This document shows, piece after piece, positions 49,857-60,143 of a DNA stretch of 64,000 nucleotides. The position numbers were made by a program, and so were the translations under genes. Each line of letters opens with the position of its first letter. Position 1 is the stretch's first letter. The stretch comes from Ancylobacter sp. WKF20 (GTDB lineage: Bacteria; Pseudomonadota; Alphaproteobacteria; Rhizobiales; Xanthobacteraceae): NCBI RefSeq assembly GCF_029760895.1, contig NZ_CP121679.1:3144001-3208000 (forward strand), read 5' to 3'. Under the pieces are notes generated by a model, which saw nothing but the letters and a program-made list of their open reading frames with translations, did not search any database and was not told the origin of the DNA.

Positions 49857-51125
49857 TCAGGCCAGCCAGGCCGGCACGCGGTCGAGCGCGATGAGCTGCT
49901 CGACCTCGACGCGCGGGCGCACCACCGCGAAATCCCCGCCCTTCACCAGCACTTCCGGCACCAGCGCGCGCGTGTTGTAGGTCGAGGCCTGCACAGCGCC
50001 ATAGGCGCCGGCGGTCATGACGGCGACGAGATCGCCTGCCCGGAGTGACGGCAGGCGCCGCCCGAGCGCCAGGAAATCGCCGGTTTCACACACCGGCCCG
50101 ACGACATCCGCCACCATCGAGCTACCGTCGGACGACGCTTCGCGGATGGGCAAAATTTCGTGATGAGCGTCGTACAGCGTCGGCCGGATCAGATCGTTCA
50201 TCGCGGCATCGACGATGACGAAGTGCTTGCCCGCGCCTTCCTTCACATAGATCACGCGCGTGACCAGGATGCCGGCATTCGCCACCAGCATCCGGCCAAC
50301 CTCGAAGACGAGGCCAAGTCCGAGATTATGCGTGTGGCGCTTCACCAACGCGGCATAGGCGGAGGGCAGCGGCGGCTCGGCCTCGCCGGCCACATAAGGC
50401 ACGCCCAGCCCGCCGCCGAGATCGAGATGGGTCAGCCGGTGGCCATCCGCCATCAGGTCGCGGGCCAGCTCGGCCAGCAGTGCCGTGGCGTTGTCGAAGG
50501 GTTCGAGATCGGTGATCTGGCTGCCGATATGCATGTCGACGCCAGTGATGCGCAGGCCCGGCAGCGCGCTCGCATGGGCATAGACCTCGCGGGCGCGCGA
50601 CACCGGGATGCCGAACTTGTTCTCCGACTTGCCGGTCGAGATCTTGGCGTGGGTCTTGGCGTCGACATCCGGGTTGACGCGGATCGAGATCGGCGCGGCG
50701 ACGCCATGACTCACCGCGACCTCGGACAGCGTCAGCAGCTCCGGCTCGCTCTCCACATTGAAGCACATGATGCCGGCATCGAGCGCCGCCGCCATCTCCT
50801 CACGCGTCTTGCCGACGCCGGAGAACACGATCTTGTGCGGATCGACGCCCGCCGCCAGCGCGCGCTTGAGCTCGCCGCCCGAGACGATGTCCGCGCCGGC
50901 GCCGAGCTTGGCGAGGGTGCGGATAACCGCTTGGTTGGAATTGGCCTTCAGCGCGTAGCAGAGCGTGGTGCGCGTATCGGCGAAGGCCTGCGTGAACACC
51001 CGGTGGTGCCGCTCCAGCGTCGCCGTGGAATAGACATAGAAGGGCGTGCCGACGTCCCGCGCGATGTCGAGAAGGTTGGCGTCCTCCGCATGGAGAACAC
51101 CGTCGCGATAGGCGAAATGATGCAT
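49857..51125 (-). CDS. lysA: Diaminopimelate decarboxylase
   Basis: A 422-residue PLP enzyme, last step of lysine synthesis. The PLP lysine is in CYALKANSN near residue 58, the Gly-rich phosphate loop in LDLGGGLGVPY, and the dimer-contributed active Cys in GPVCETGDFL. Type III fold length is normal. It follows the lipoprotein gene by 57 bases. Confidence 0.96.
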   Translation of the reverse strand: MHHFAYRDGVLHAEDANLLDIARDVGTPFYVYSTATLERHHRVFTQAFADTRTTLCYALKANSNQAVIRTLAKLGAGADIVSGGELKRALAAGVDPHKIVFSGVGKTREEMAAALDAGIMCFNVESEPELLTLSEVAVSHGVAAPISIRVNPDVDAKTHAKISTGKSENKFGIPVSRAREVYAHASALPGLRITGVDMHIGSQITDLEPFDNATALLAELARDLMADGHRLTHLDLGGGLGVPYVAGEAEPPLPSAYAALVKRHTHNLGLGLVFEVGRMLVANAGILVTRVIYVKEGAGKHFVIVDAAMNDLIRPTLYDAHHEILPIREASSDGSSMVADVVGPVCETGDFLALGRRLPSLRAGDLVAVMTAGAYGAVQASTYNTRALVPEVLVKGGDFAVVRPRVEVEQLIALDRVPAWLA

Positions 51126-51182
51126 CGTTTTGGCTCGGGAGCGCGGGGTCGGGCGCGAGATCGGCGCAGAAAGGCGGTCGGC

Positions 51183-51440
51183 TCAGAGAAGCGGGTCGAG
51201 GATGAACGGTTTGTTCGGCTTCACCGGGCCGGTGTCCTTCGGCATCTTGCCATCCGGGCCGGGCTGGCCGAGCGCGGAATCCGGCGGCGGCTCCAGCGGC
51301 CCTCGCACGCCGCAGCCCGCGAGCGCCAGGGCTCCCCCCATCAGAACGGCGATACCGGCAACGCGGAGAAAAGAGCGTGGACGAGACAAGGGCGACCTCG
51401 GTTCGGCAGGAAACGGCGTGGGTAGCGAACAGCGGCGCAA
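51183..51440 (-). CDS. lptM: Small lipoprotein, LptM (YifL) type
   Basis: A lipoprotein whose lipobox LALAGC is followed by GVRGPLEPPP, the signature of the LptM family that aids LptD maturation in the outer membrane. The frame starts at 51440 (85 residues), but a TTG at 51389 with GAGG eight bases ahead gives a cleaner signal peptide (SRPRSFLRVAGIAVLMGGALALAGC) and is probably correct. The gene is nearly always next to lysA, as here. Confidence 0.85.
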   Translation of the reverse strand: MRRCSLPTPFPAEPRSPLSRPRSFLRVAGIAVLMGGALALAGCGVRGPLEPPPDSALGQPGPDGKMPKDTGPVKPNKPFILDPLL

Positions 51441-51479
51441 CCTATAACGCAGTGCCGCGAAAGGCGAGAAAGGAGACGG

Positions 51480-51974
51480 TCAGTCTGGCAATTTAGCAAG
51501 ATCCGCTTCGATGACGCTATAAGTCGTCTTAACGTCTAGCTTCTGGTCTGTATTCCGCCGAACTATCTCCTCAATCAGCAAATTGGCAAATGCGGCACCA
51601 GACCCCAAGACCACCCAAAGCGGGATCGCGACCGCAGTACCGAGGGCGGCCAAACCAGCATTTTGTCCTCCAAAGACCGCCAATCCGATGCCCGAGGCAG
51701 CAAACATAGCGCGTGCTGTTCGGCTACGTTGATCCCAACCCAGCTGCTTGGTCTTTCTGGCAGCCATCTTGACGGCTGGCCAAACAATCTCGCTCGCGAG
51801 GGTCAAGGAAAGAGCCGCCCAAGCCTTTTTCGTCCGAGAGACATCAGATCGCCCAACGTCAACAAGACCGACTGCCCATGAGTGGACAGCAACCCTTTCC
51901 TTAAAAGAGAGACCCTCAACCAAGTCGGCCACGAGCTTCCGGTGCGACTGACTTACCTGCAGTTCGTTTGCCAT
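51480..51974 (-). CDS. Orphan protein with hydrophobic segments, lower GC
   Basis: A 164-residue protein I do not recognise. The N-terminal 60 residues are helical and charged; two or three hydrophobic stretches follow (WAALSLTLASEIVWPAVKMAA, AASGIGLAVFGGQNAGLAALG, AVAIPLWVVLGSGAAFANLLI), then a polar tail. G+C is near 50 percent by eye against about 67 around it, with codons unusual for the genome (AAA, TTA, GTA). It sits inside otherwise conserved housekeeping order between lptM and xthA. Probably acquired; function unknown. Confidence 0.7.
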   Translation of the reverse strand: MANELQVSQSHRKLVADLVEGLSFKERVAVHSWAVGLVDVGRSDVSRTKKAWAALSLTLASEIVWPAVKMAARKTKQLGWDQRSRTARAMFAASGIGLAVFGGQNAGLAALGTAVAIPLWVVLGSGAAFANLLIEEIVRRNTDQKLDVKTTYSVIEADLAKLPD

Positions 51975-52024
51975 AACGCCTTATAGCAGGATGTCAGCAT
52001 ACACGCTGGAAACTAATGCCCGAC

Positions 52025-52843
52025 TCACGCGTCGAAGGTCACGACCACCGGAACGTGATCGGAAGGCCGCTCCCAGCTGCGCGCCTCGCGCACCACGGTC
52101 ATCGCGCGCGCAGACGGGGCGAGCGCGGGGGTCGCCCACACATGATCGAGCCGACGGCCGCGATTGGAGGCCTCCCAATCGGCGGCGCGGTAGCTCCACC
52201 ACGTGTAGAGCTTCTCCTGCGGCGGGACGAAATTGCGCATCACGTCCACCCAGTTGCCCGCCCCCTGCAGGCGACCCAGCTTCTCGACCTCGATCGGCGT
52301 ATGGCTGACCACGTCGAGGAGCTGCTTGTGGCTCCACACATCCGCTTCCAGCGGTGCGATGTTGAGATCGCCCACCAGCACCGAGCGGGCGTCCGGCGCC
52401 GTCGGGTGGAGCGCCTCCCAGGCGGTGGCCTCATCCAGAAAGGCGAGCTTGTGCCGGAACTTGTCGTTCACCTCCGGGTCGGGAATGTCGCCGCCCGCCG
52501 GAATGTAGAAATTGTGGATGGTCAGCGGCGCGGCAAGCCCCGCCTCAGCGCCCAGCACCACCGAGATGTGGCGGGCATCGCCCATGTCGCAGAAGCCCTG
52601 CCGGGTCACCGCCTGGAAGGGGCGCTTCGAGAGGATGGCGACGCCGTGATAGCCCTTCTGGCCGTGGATCGCCGCATGCGGGTAGCCGAACCGGGCCGCG
52701 TCCTTGAGCGGGAAGCGGTCATCCGGCGTCTTGGTCTCCTGCAGGCAGATGACATCCGGCTGGTGTTCGGCCGCAAGCTTGGCGACGAGCTCGATGCGCA
52801 GGCGCACCGAATTGATGTTCCAGGTAGCGATGGTCAGCGGCAC
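52025..52843 (-). CDS. xthA: Exodeoxyribonuclease III
   Basis: A 272-residue AP endonuclease/3'-exonuclease for base excision repair. Motifs: TWNINSVRLR at the start, ICLQETKTPDDRFP with the catalytic Glu, VGDLNIAP (Asp/Asn), RLDHVWATPAL and WERPSDHVPVV with the final Asp-His. Length is typical. Transcribed toward the orphan gene, 50 bases away. Confidence 0.95.
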   Translation of the reverse strand: MPLTIATWNINSVRLRIELVAKLAAEHQPDVICLQETKTPDDRFPLKDAARFGYPHAAIHGQKGYHGVAILSKRPFQAVTRQGFCDMGDARHISVVLGAEAGLAAPLTIHNFYIPAGGDIPDPEVNDKFRHKLAFLDEATAWEALHPTAPDARSVLVGDLNIAPLEADVWSHKQLLDVVSHTPIEVEKLGRLQGAGNWVDVMRNFVPPQEKLYTWWSYRAADWEASNRGRRLDHVWATPALAPSARAMTVVREARSWERPSDHVPVVVTFDA

Positions 52844-52877
52844 GGGCGGGACGTCCTCGAATAAAGCGCGCGCGACC

Positions 52878-52906
52878 CTAGAGCATTTTGCGCGAAAGCG
52901 CCTGCC
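52878..52906. repeat. CTAGAGC-type element fragment
   Basis: CTAGAGCATTTTGCGCGAAAGCGCCTGCC, a truncated member of the family at 28.9 and 43.4 kb, with the small hairpin GCGC-GAAA-GCGC. It lies between the lolA stop and the xthA start. Confidence 0.6.
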
Positions 52907-52978
52907 CTTCGCTCATCCAAAATGCCGGCTTCCAACAGTCCGAACGACGCTGCGTCGCGCGCCCGATGGCGCGTCTCG

Positions 52979-53683
52979 TCAATCGCGGTTGATGACGAAC
53001 AACATCGGGTCGGGCCGCTCGCTGGTGTTGAGGTTCGAGACCGCCACCGTGGTGTCGTAGCCCTGCGGGTCCGTCACCGTCCACTGCTTGAGCTGCATGG
53101 TCTTGGCGTCGAACATGATCATCAGCCGGTACGTGCCCACCATTGGCTGCTTCTCCTCGATCACCACGGTCGCGAAGATGTCGTCCTGGTAGACGCCGGT
53201 GACATTGGCGTTGCGGGCGAGGTCAAAATTCTCCGCCAGCAGGAAGCGCAGCGGCGTGGCCGAGAGCGGGGTGATGTCCTGCGTCTTCAGCCGCTTGTCA
53301 CGCACCGCGACGGAACGGCCATCGGCCACCAGCTCGATCGGGCTCGGCGCGGCGTATTCGAACAGCACGCGGCCGGGCTTCAGAATGTAGAACTCGCCCT
53401 CGCGCCGCGTCCCGTCCGGGTCCACCTGCACGAAATTGCCGCTCATCGCCCGGAAGCTGTTGAAGTAGTCGTTGATTCGCTGAACCGTGACGGCGGCGGC
53501 CTGCTGGCCGGCATTCGCCGACATCTGGATGTTCGGATCCTCCGCCGGCTTCGTTGCCGTCGCGGCGGGGGCGGCCGGCTTCTTCGCGGGCGCGAAGGGC
53601 GGAGCCGGCACCTGCGCGAGCGCGCTGCCGACGGTCAGCGCGGCAAGGAGGGAGGCGACGCTAAGCACGGTGAGATGGCGCAT
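52979..53683 (-). CDS. lolA: Outer-membrane lipoprotein carrier protein LolA
   Basis: A 234-residue periplasmic chaperone. ATG 53683 is chosen because a signal peptide follows at once (HLTVLSVASLLAALTVGSALAQ); the longer frame is Arg/Gly-rich. After a Pro/Ala-rich linker the LolA domain starts near residue 60: VQRINDYFNSFRAMSGNFVQVDPDGTRREGEFYILKPGRVLFEY. It carries lipoproteins from LolCDE to the outer membrane. Next to ftsK, as in many Alphaproteobacteria. Confidence 0.92.
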   Translation of the reverse strand: MRHLTVLSVASLLAALTVGSALAQVPAPPFAPAKKPAAPAATATKPAEDPNIQMSANAGQQAAAVTVQRINDYFNSFRAMSGNFVQVDPDGTRREGEFYILKPGRVLFEYAAPSPIELVADGRSVAVRDKRLKTQDITPLSATPLRFLLAENFDLARNANVTGVYQDDIFATVVIEEKQPMVGTYRLMIMFDAKTMQLKQWTVTDPQGYDTTVAVSNLNTSERPDPMLFVINRD

Positions 53684-53796
53684 GATGCCTCGCTGCGGTC
53701 GCGCGGCGCGACGCGGTTGACGGTAGGTCGCAGGGTTAGAACCCCGCTGTGGCGATCCTGTGGCCCTGCCGCGGGGCGGGGCGCCCCGACGCCCGG

Positions 53797-56433
53797 TCAA
53801 TAACTGTCGCCCTCGCCCGGTTCGATCAAGATCTCGCGCTTGCCGGCATGGTTGGACGGGCCGACAAGGCCCTCGCGCTCCATGCGCTCGACGAGGGAAG
53901 CGGCACGATTATACCCGATCTGCAGCCGGCGCTGGATGTAGGAGGTGGAGCACTTCTTGTCGCGCATCACCACCGCGACCGCCTGCGAGTAGAGGTCGCC
54001 GCCCTCCTCCGCCGCCATCCCCCCCTTGTCGAACACCGCACCATCCTCGCCCTCCTCGTCGGGGTCGGCGGTAACGGCATCGAGATAATCGGGCGCCCCC
54101 TGCGCCTTGAGGTGCTCGACGATGCGCTCGACTTCCTGGTCGGAGACGAAGGGCCCGTGGACGCGCGAGATACGCCCGCCGCCGGCCATGTAGAGCATGT
54201 CGCCTTGTCCCAGCAGCTGCTCGGCACCCATCTCGCCGAGAATGGTGCGGCTATCGATCTTCGAAGTCACCTGGAAGGAGATGCGGGTCGGGAAGTTCGC
54301 CTTGATGGTGCCGGTGATGACATCGACCGACGGGCGCTGGGTCGCCATGATCAGGTGGATACCGGCGGCACGGGCCATCTGGGCGAGGCGCTGGATCGCG
54401 CCTTCAATGTCCTTGCCAGCCACCATCATCAGATCCGCCATCTCGTCGACGACGATGACGATGTAGGGGATGGGCGAGAGGTCCATCTCCTCGCGCTCAT
54501 AGATCGCCTCGCCGGTTTCGCGGTCGAAGCCGGTCTGGACGGTGCGGACGATCTGTTCACCCTTGGCGATGGCCTCGGCGACGCGGGCGTTGAAGCCGTC
54601 AATGTTGCGCACGCCGACCTTGGACATCTTCTTGTAGCGCTCCTCCATCTCGCGCACCGCCCATTTGAGGGCGACCACCGCCTTCTTGGGATCGGTGACG
54701 ACGGGAGAGAGGAGGTGCGGGATACCGTCATAGACGGACAGTTCCAGCATTTTCGGGTCGATCATGATGAGGCGGCACTGCTCGGGCCGGTGGCGGTAGA
54801 GCAGCGACAGGATCATGGTGTTGATGGCGACCGACTTGCCCGAGCCGGTGGTGCCGGCGACCAAGAGATGCGGCATACGGGCGAGATCGACGATCACCGG
54901 CTCGCCACCAATGGTCTTGCCGAGCGCGATGGCGAGCTTGTGTGCGGCCTCGCCGAAATCCTTGGCGCCGACGATCTCGCGCAGCAAGACCTTGTCGCGC
55001 TTGGGGTTTGGCAGCTCGATGCCGATGGCGTTCTTGCCGGGGATCACCGCGACGCGGGCCGAGACGGCGCTCATGGAGCGGGCAATGTCGTCGGCGAGAC
55101 CGATGACACGGCTCGATTTGATGCCGGGTGCCGGTTCCAGCTCGTACAATGTTACCACAGGACCGGGGCGCGCATTGACGATGGCGCCGCGCACGCCGAA
55201 ATCCTCCAGCACGCCCTCGAGATCGCGGGCGTTCTGGTCGAGCATCTCGCGCGACAAAGCGGGCCCGCTGCGGGCGGCGGCGGGCGTCAAAAGATCAAGC
55301 GGGGGAAGCATATAGCGCCGGCGCTGTTCCTCCAGCGCGGCACGCCCGCCTCGGATCGAGCGCAGCGGCGGGCGGCGACCAGGAGCTGCCGCTGGCGCAG
55401 CGATGGGAGCGGGTGGCGTCTCGAAAGGCTCGTCATCCAGCGGCCCGAGATCGCTGGCAAAGCCCGCCGTATCAATGCCCGGCAGTTCGACGCGGTCGTG
55501 GAAATTTGGCTCGAGCCGCGCGGAGGGTCGGTAATTTTCTACCTCCTCCGCGCCGATGCCCAGCAGGCGCGCGAGCAAGTTGCGCTTGGGGCGCTCGCGG
55601 GTAGACCGGCGGTTGCGGCTGGAGAACCGGGCCCTCAGATTGAGGAACCCATGGGTTGCCATGCCGATCAGGAAGGCCAGCCGGCCGGGCTCGTCATCCT
55701 CGAACTCGTTCGATTCGTTATAGTCGTCAGATACTTGCGCCGAACGCAGGCCCATGCCGAGGGCGATGGGCAGGGTCAGCACCATGCCGAACAGGCAGAG
55801 CGCGCCGACCACGGCATAGTCGAAGGTGCCGAGCCAGTTGGAGCGCAGCGCATCGGGGATGGCGAGCACGCCCTCGCCCAGCACGCCGCCGAGCCCGATC
55901 GGCAGCGGCCAGGCCCCGAAACGGGGCAGGCAACCGGCGAAGCCGCTGGCGAAGACCAGGCCGGCAATCCAGCAAAAGAAGCGAGGACGCAAGCGGTTAG
56001 GCCGCCGGTGCGTGAGGGAGAGCCACCCCCAGATACCGATCGGCAGAACAAAGGCGAGGGCGGCCAGACCGAAGAGCTGGATGATGAGATCGGCCATCAC
56101 GGCGCCGGGCAGGCCTAGCAGATTGGCCGGCGCGGCGGCGCTGGAACGGCTCAGACTCGGGTCGTCGGCGGACCAGCTAATGAGTGCAGTGAGGAGGACG
56201 ATCGCGCCAATCAGGAGCGTCAGACCGATCAGTTCCTCGGCCCGGCGACCCAGGACACCCTTCACCTCCTCGGGCAGGAAACCGCCGACTTTCTGCCGGC
56301 GGCGGGGCGCGCGCGTGGGCGCCGCCGGCGGAGCGGAGGCCGCGCCGCCACCGCCCTTGCGGGGGGCGCGGGCGGCGCGAGGCGCCTCCGGTTCGAGGCG
56401 CGGCGCCCGCATCGTCGTCTGTGTCCGGCCCAT
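53797..56433 (-). CDS. ftsK: DNA translocase FtsK
   Basis: An 878-residue septal DNA pump. Four or five membrane segments lie in residues 70-240, a Pro-rich linker at 250-390, then the motor: Walker A GTTGSGKSV near 528, Walker B YIVIVVDEMADLM near 664, and the C-terminal gamma winged helix (YIQRRLQIGYNRAASLVERMEREG) that reads KOPS sites. It helps resolve chromosome dimers at division. The Arg-rich N-terminal 45 residues are unusual in composition but common in high-GC relatives. Confidence 0.95.
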   Translation of the reverse strand: MGRTQTTMRAPRLEPEAPRAARAPRKGGGGAASAPPAAPTRAPRRRQKVGGFLPEEVKGVLGRRAEELIGLTLLIGAIVLLTALISWSADDPSLSRSSAAAPANLLGLPGAVMADLIIQLFGLAALAFVLPIGIWGWLSLTHRRPNRLRPRFFCWIAGLVFASGFAGCLPRFGAWPLPIGLGGVLGEGVLAIPDALRSNWLGTFDYAVVGALCLFGMVLTLPIALGMGLRSAQVSDDYNESNEFEDDEPGRLAFLIGMATHGFLNLRARFSSRNRRSTRERPKRNLLARLLGIGAEEVENYRPSARLEPNFHDRVELPGIDTAGFASDLGPLDDEPFETPPAPIAAPAAAPGRRPPLRSIRGGRAALEEQRRRYMLPPLDLLTPAAARSGPALSREMLDQNARDLEGVLEDFGVRGAIVNARPGPVVTLYELEPAPGIKSSRVIGLADDIARSMSAVSARVAVIPGKNAIGIELPNPKRDKVLLREIVGAKDFGEAAHKLAIALGKTIGGEPVIVDLARMPHLLVAGTTGSGKSVAINTMILSLLYRHRPEQCRLIMIDPKMLELSVYDGIPHLLSPVVTDPKKAVVALKWAVREMEERYKKMSKVGVRNIDGFNARVAEAIAKGEQIVRTVQTGFDRETGEAIYEREEMDLSPIPYIVIVVDEMADLMMVAGKDIEGAIQRLAQMARAAGIHLIMATQRPSVDVITGTIKANFPTRISFQVTSKIDSRTILGEMGAEQLLGQGDMLYMAGGGRISRVHGPFVSDQEVERIVEHLKAQGAPDYLDAVTADPDEEGEDGAVFDKGGMAAEEGGDLYSQAVAVVMRDKKCSTSYIQRRLQIGYNRAASLVERMEREGLVGPSNHAGKREILIEPGEGDSY

Positions 56434-56460
56434 GCTCTCGCCCGCCCTTTCGATGGCCCG

Positions 56461-57756
56461 TCAGCCCAGCCCGGCGAGAAGGCGCGCGAGCGCCGCCTCG
56501 GTCGTGGCGAGGTCGTGAACGAGCGCGATGCGCAGATAGGTCTCGCCCGGGTTGCGCCCGTCCGCCTCGCTGCGGCACAGATAGCCGCCGGGCACGGTGC
56601 GCAGCCCCTCCCGCTGCCAGAGCCGGCGGCAGGCCGCCTCGCCGCCCCCGAGCTCGGCCACGTCGAGCCAGAGGAAGAAGCCGCCATCGGGCCGCTGATA
56701 GCCGAAGCGTCCGGCGAGCAGCCGGTCGGCCACGTCGAATTTGGCGGCGTAGAGGGCGCGGCTGGCGCTCACATGCGCCTCGTCCGCCAGCGCGGCGATG
56801 CCGACATGCTGCAGGGGCTCGGGCACCTGCGGCGCCGCCACATTGCGGAAATCGCCGAAGGCTTCCAGGAAGCGGCCATCACCGGCGCAGAAGCCGAGCC
56901 GCAGCCCGGGCAGGCTGGAGCGCTTCGACAGCGAATTGAAGGCGACGACGCCGGCATAATCGGGTCCGGCGACCTCAAGGATGCCGGTCGGCGGCGCCTC
57001 GCCCAGCCAGATCTCCGAATAACACTCGTCGGCGAAGACCATCACCTCGTGCCGGCGGCACAGCGCGACCAGCCGCTCCAGATAGGCACGCGGGGCGATG
57101 GTGCCCTGCGGGTTGGCGGGCGAGGCGAAATAGATGGCGATGGCGCGGTCGAGCACAGCGGGGTCGAGCGCGTCGAGATCGGGCAGCCAGCCCCCGCCCG
57201 GCGGCAGCGGCAGCGAGACGCTCTCGCAGCCGGCGGCCTCGGCGCCCGCGCCATAGGCGGCGTAGAACGGGTTGGGCAACAGCACCACTGGGGCGGCGTC
57301 GGCAAGCTGTGCCTGCTTGCGCGGCGAGGCGAGGCGGCGCGCCATCAGGGCGGCGAAGAACAGGCCCTCGCGCGACCCGTTGAGCACCAGCACCTCACGC
57401 TCGGCATCGAGCGGACGCGGCAGCGTGTAACGACGGGCGAACCAGTCGGCGGCCGCGCGGCGGAACTCGGGCAGGCCCTTGCCGGCGGGGTAGCGGCCGA
57501 AACCGTCGAGATGGCGGGCGAGCACCTCGCCGACGAAACCGGGCATGGCGTGGCGCGGCTCGCCGACGGCAAGGCTGAGCGGCGTCTTGCCGGGCGTGAT
57601 GTCGGCCAGCAATTCGTTGAGGCGGATGAAGGGCGAGCGCGCGGTCGGGCCGGCATCGCTCGCCGGGGAGGCGCCAGCCGGCGACGAGGCCGCCGGTGAA
57701 TCGGCAGCCGAGGGAGAGGGGTGGCGGGCGTCGCCATGGCGCACAGGGTCGGTCAC
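56461..57756 (-). CDS. PLP-dependent aminotransferase, class I/II
   Basis: A 431-residue fold-type I aminotransferase. The Schiff-base lysine is in FNSLSKRSSLPGLRLGF; SPANPQGT and DECYSEIW flank the cofactor site. The ordering next to ftsK and the sequence type suggest the succinyl-diaminopimelate aminotransferase (DapC-like) group, which would fit the lysine theme with lysA, but substrate is not proven. The N-terminal 38 residues are Ala/Ser/Pro-rich and probably disordered; a later start is possible. Confidence 0.87.
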   Translation of the reverse strand: MTDPVRHGDARHPSPSAADSPAASSPAGASPASDAGPTARSPFIRLNELLADITPGKTPLSLAVGEPRHAMPGFVGEVLARHLDGFGRYPAGKGLPEFRRAAADWFARRYTLPRPLDAEREVLVLNGSREGLFFAALMARRLASPRKQAQLADAAPVVLLPNPFYAAYGAGAEAAGCESVSLPLPPGGGWLPDLDALDPAVLDRAIAIYFASPANPQGTIAPRAYLERLVALCRRHEVMVFADECYSEIWLGEAPPTGILEVAGPDYAGVVAFNSLSKRSSLPGLRLGFCAGDGRFLEAFGDFRNVAAPQVPEPLQHVGIAALADEAHVSASRALYAAKFDVADRLLAGRFGYQRPDGGFFLWLDVAELGGGEAACRRLWQREGLRTVPGGYLCRSEADGRNPGETYLRIALVHDLATTEAALARLLAGLG

Positions 57757-57884
57757 GAAACGGTTCCGGCACGCCCGCGGAATGCGGGGTCTTCCCGTCA
57801 GGATAGCGCGCCCGCGGTAAAGGCGTTCTTAACCATGCGCATGGATTTGGCCGGGGATGCGGCACGCGACGCGCCGATCCAACG

Positions 57885-57913
57885 AAAAACCCCGGCGCGT
57901 GAGCGCCGGGGTT
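57885..57913 (-). terminator. Terminator of glnK-amtB
   Basis: Minus strand: an 11-bp stem AACCCCGGCGC / GCGCCGGGGTT with loop TCAC, running into five T. It ends about 50-80 bases after the amtB stop. Confidence 0.9.
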
Positions 57914-57964
57914 CGAGCCGCGTGAGAAGCGGGAGGCGCCCGGCGCGGGAGCGCCGGAGCCCGA

Positions 57965-59437
57965 TCAGCTGTGATAGGCGCGCTCGCCGTGATCGACGAT
58001 GTCGAGACCCTCGCGCTCCTTCTCCACCGACGGACGCAGGCCGACGATGATGTTGACGATCCAGAACAGGATCGCGGAGCCGACGCCCGACCACACCAGC
58101 GTGACCAGCACGCCCTTGATCTGCGCCGTGACCTGGGTGGCCATGTCGTAGGGAGCAACCGCGCCGGCGACGTAGTCATAGATGCCGGTGCCGCCGAGGG
58201 CGGGGCTGACCAGGATGCCGGTGCCGATGGCGCCGACGATGCCGCCCACGCCATGGACGCCGAACACGTCGAGGCTGTCGTCATAGCCCAGCGCGTTCTT
58301 CACCGTGGTGCAGAAGAAGAAGCAGATGATGCCGGTGACGAAGCCGAGCACGATGGAGCCCATCGGGCCGGCGAAGCCCGCCGCCGGGGTGACGGCCACG
58401 AGGCCGGCGACGACGCCCGAGGCGAGACCGAGCAGGCTCGGCTTGCCCTTGGCCAGCCACTCGACCAGCGCCCAGCCCAGAGCCGCCGCGGCCGGAGCCA
58501 CGAAGGTGTTGAGCACGGCGAGGACGGTGAGCGGGGCGGCTTCGAGGTTGGAGCCGGCGTTGAAGCCGAACCAGCCGACCCACAGAAGGGCGGTGCCGAC
58601 CAGCGCGAAGGGCAGCGAGTGGGGAGGCATCAGCTCCTTGCCGTAGCCGGTGCGCTTGCCGATGATCAGGGCGCCGACGAGACCGGCAATACCCGCATTG
58701 ATGTGAACGACGGTGCCGCCGGCGAAGTCGATGGCGCCGAAGGAGAAGATCAGGCCGGTATCGGCGAGGATGGCGTCGAGGGCGGCCTGCGCGGCCTCCT
58801 TGGCGGCCGGATCGGTCGCGGCGGCAACAGCCTTGGCAGCGGCATCAATCGCATCCGGGCCGGCCCAGTACCAAACCATGTGGGCCATCGGGAAGTAGAT
58901 CAAGGTCACCCAGAGCGGGATGAACAGCACGATGGCCGAGAACTTGATGCGCTCGGCGAAGGCGCCAATGATCAGCGCCGGGGTGATGGCGGCGAAGGTC
59001 AGCTGGAAGACGACGAACACCAGCTCGGGGATCGCCACGCCGACCGAGAAGGTCGCGCCGAGCGATTCCAGCGTCACGCCGTGCAGGAAGGCCTTGGAGA
59101 AGCCGCCGATGAAGGACGAGCCGCCGGTGAAGGCGAGGCTGTAGCCATAGGCGAACCAGATGATCGTGACGATGCAGACCGAATAGAAGACCTGCGCGAT
59201 CACCGAGAGGAAGTTCTTGGCGCGCACCAGGCCGCCATAGAACAGGGCGAGGCCGGGAACGGCCATCATCAGCACGAGGATGGTGCTAAGCAGCATCCAG
59301 GTCGTATCGGCCTTGTTGATGGTCGGCGCCGCCGGCGCCGCGGCAACCGCCGCGTCCTGGGCGAAAGCGGCGGCCGAAGCCAGCGCCGTCACCGCCAGCG
59401 CGGGAAGACCCGCGCTCATCCACTTCTTCGTCGTCAT
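57965..59437 (-). CDS. amtB: Ammonium transporter
   Basis: A 490-residue Amt channel. ATG 59437 is chosen because it opens a signal sequence (KKWMSAGLPALAVTALASAAAFAQ); an upstream start at 59458 adds seven residues. Eleven membrane segments follow an Ala/Pro-rich tail. The pore twin histidines are in FPMAHMVW and DVFGVHGVGGIVG. It is 51 bases after glnK and regulated with it, GlnK plugging the pore under nitrogen excess. Confidence 0.95.
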   Translation of the reverse strand: MTTKKWMSAGLPALAVTALASAAAFAQDAAVAAAPAAPTINKADTTWMLLSTILVLMMAVPGLALFYGGLVRAKNFLSVIAQVFYSVCIVTIIWFAYGYSLAFTGGSSFIGGFSKAFLHGVTLESLGATFSVGVAIPELVFVVFQLTFAAITPALIIGAFAERIKFSAIVLFIPLWVTLIYFPMAHMVWYWAGPDAIDAAAKAVAAATDPAAKEAAQAALDAILADTGLIFSFGAIDFAGGTVVHINAGIAGLVGALIIGKRTGYGKELMPPHSLPFALVGTALLWVGWFGFNAGSNLEAAPLTVLAVLNTFVAPAAAALGWALVEWLAKGKPSLLGLASGVVAGLVAVTPAAGFAGPMGSIVLGFVTGIICFFFCTTVKNALGYDDSLDVFGVHGVGGIVGAIGTGILVSPALGGTGIYDYVAGAVAPYDMATQVTAQIKGVLVTLVWSGVGSAILFWIVNIIVGLRPSVEKEREGLDIVDHGERAYHS

Positions 59438-59488
59438 GGGTTCAATGCTCCGTCGCAATCGGAAAAGATCGGGATCAATGGCGCTGGC

Positions 59489-60143
<655 letters not shown>

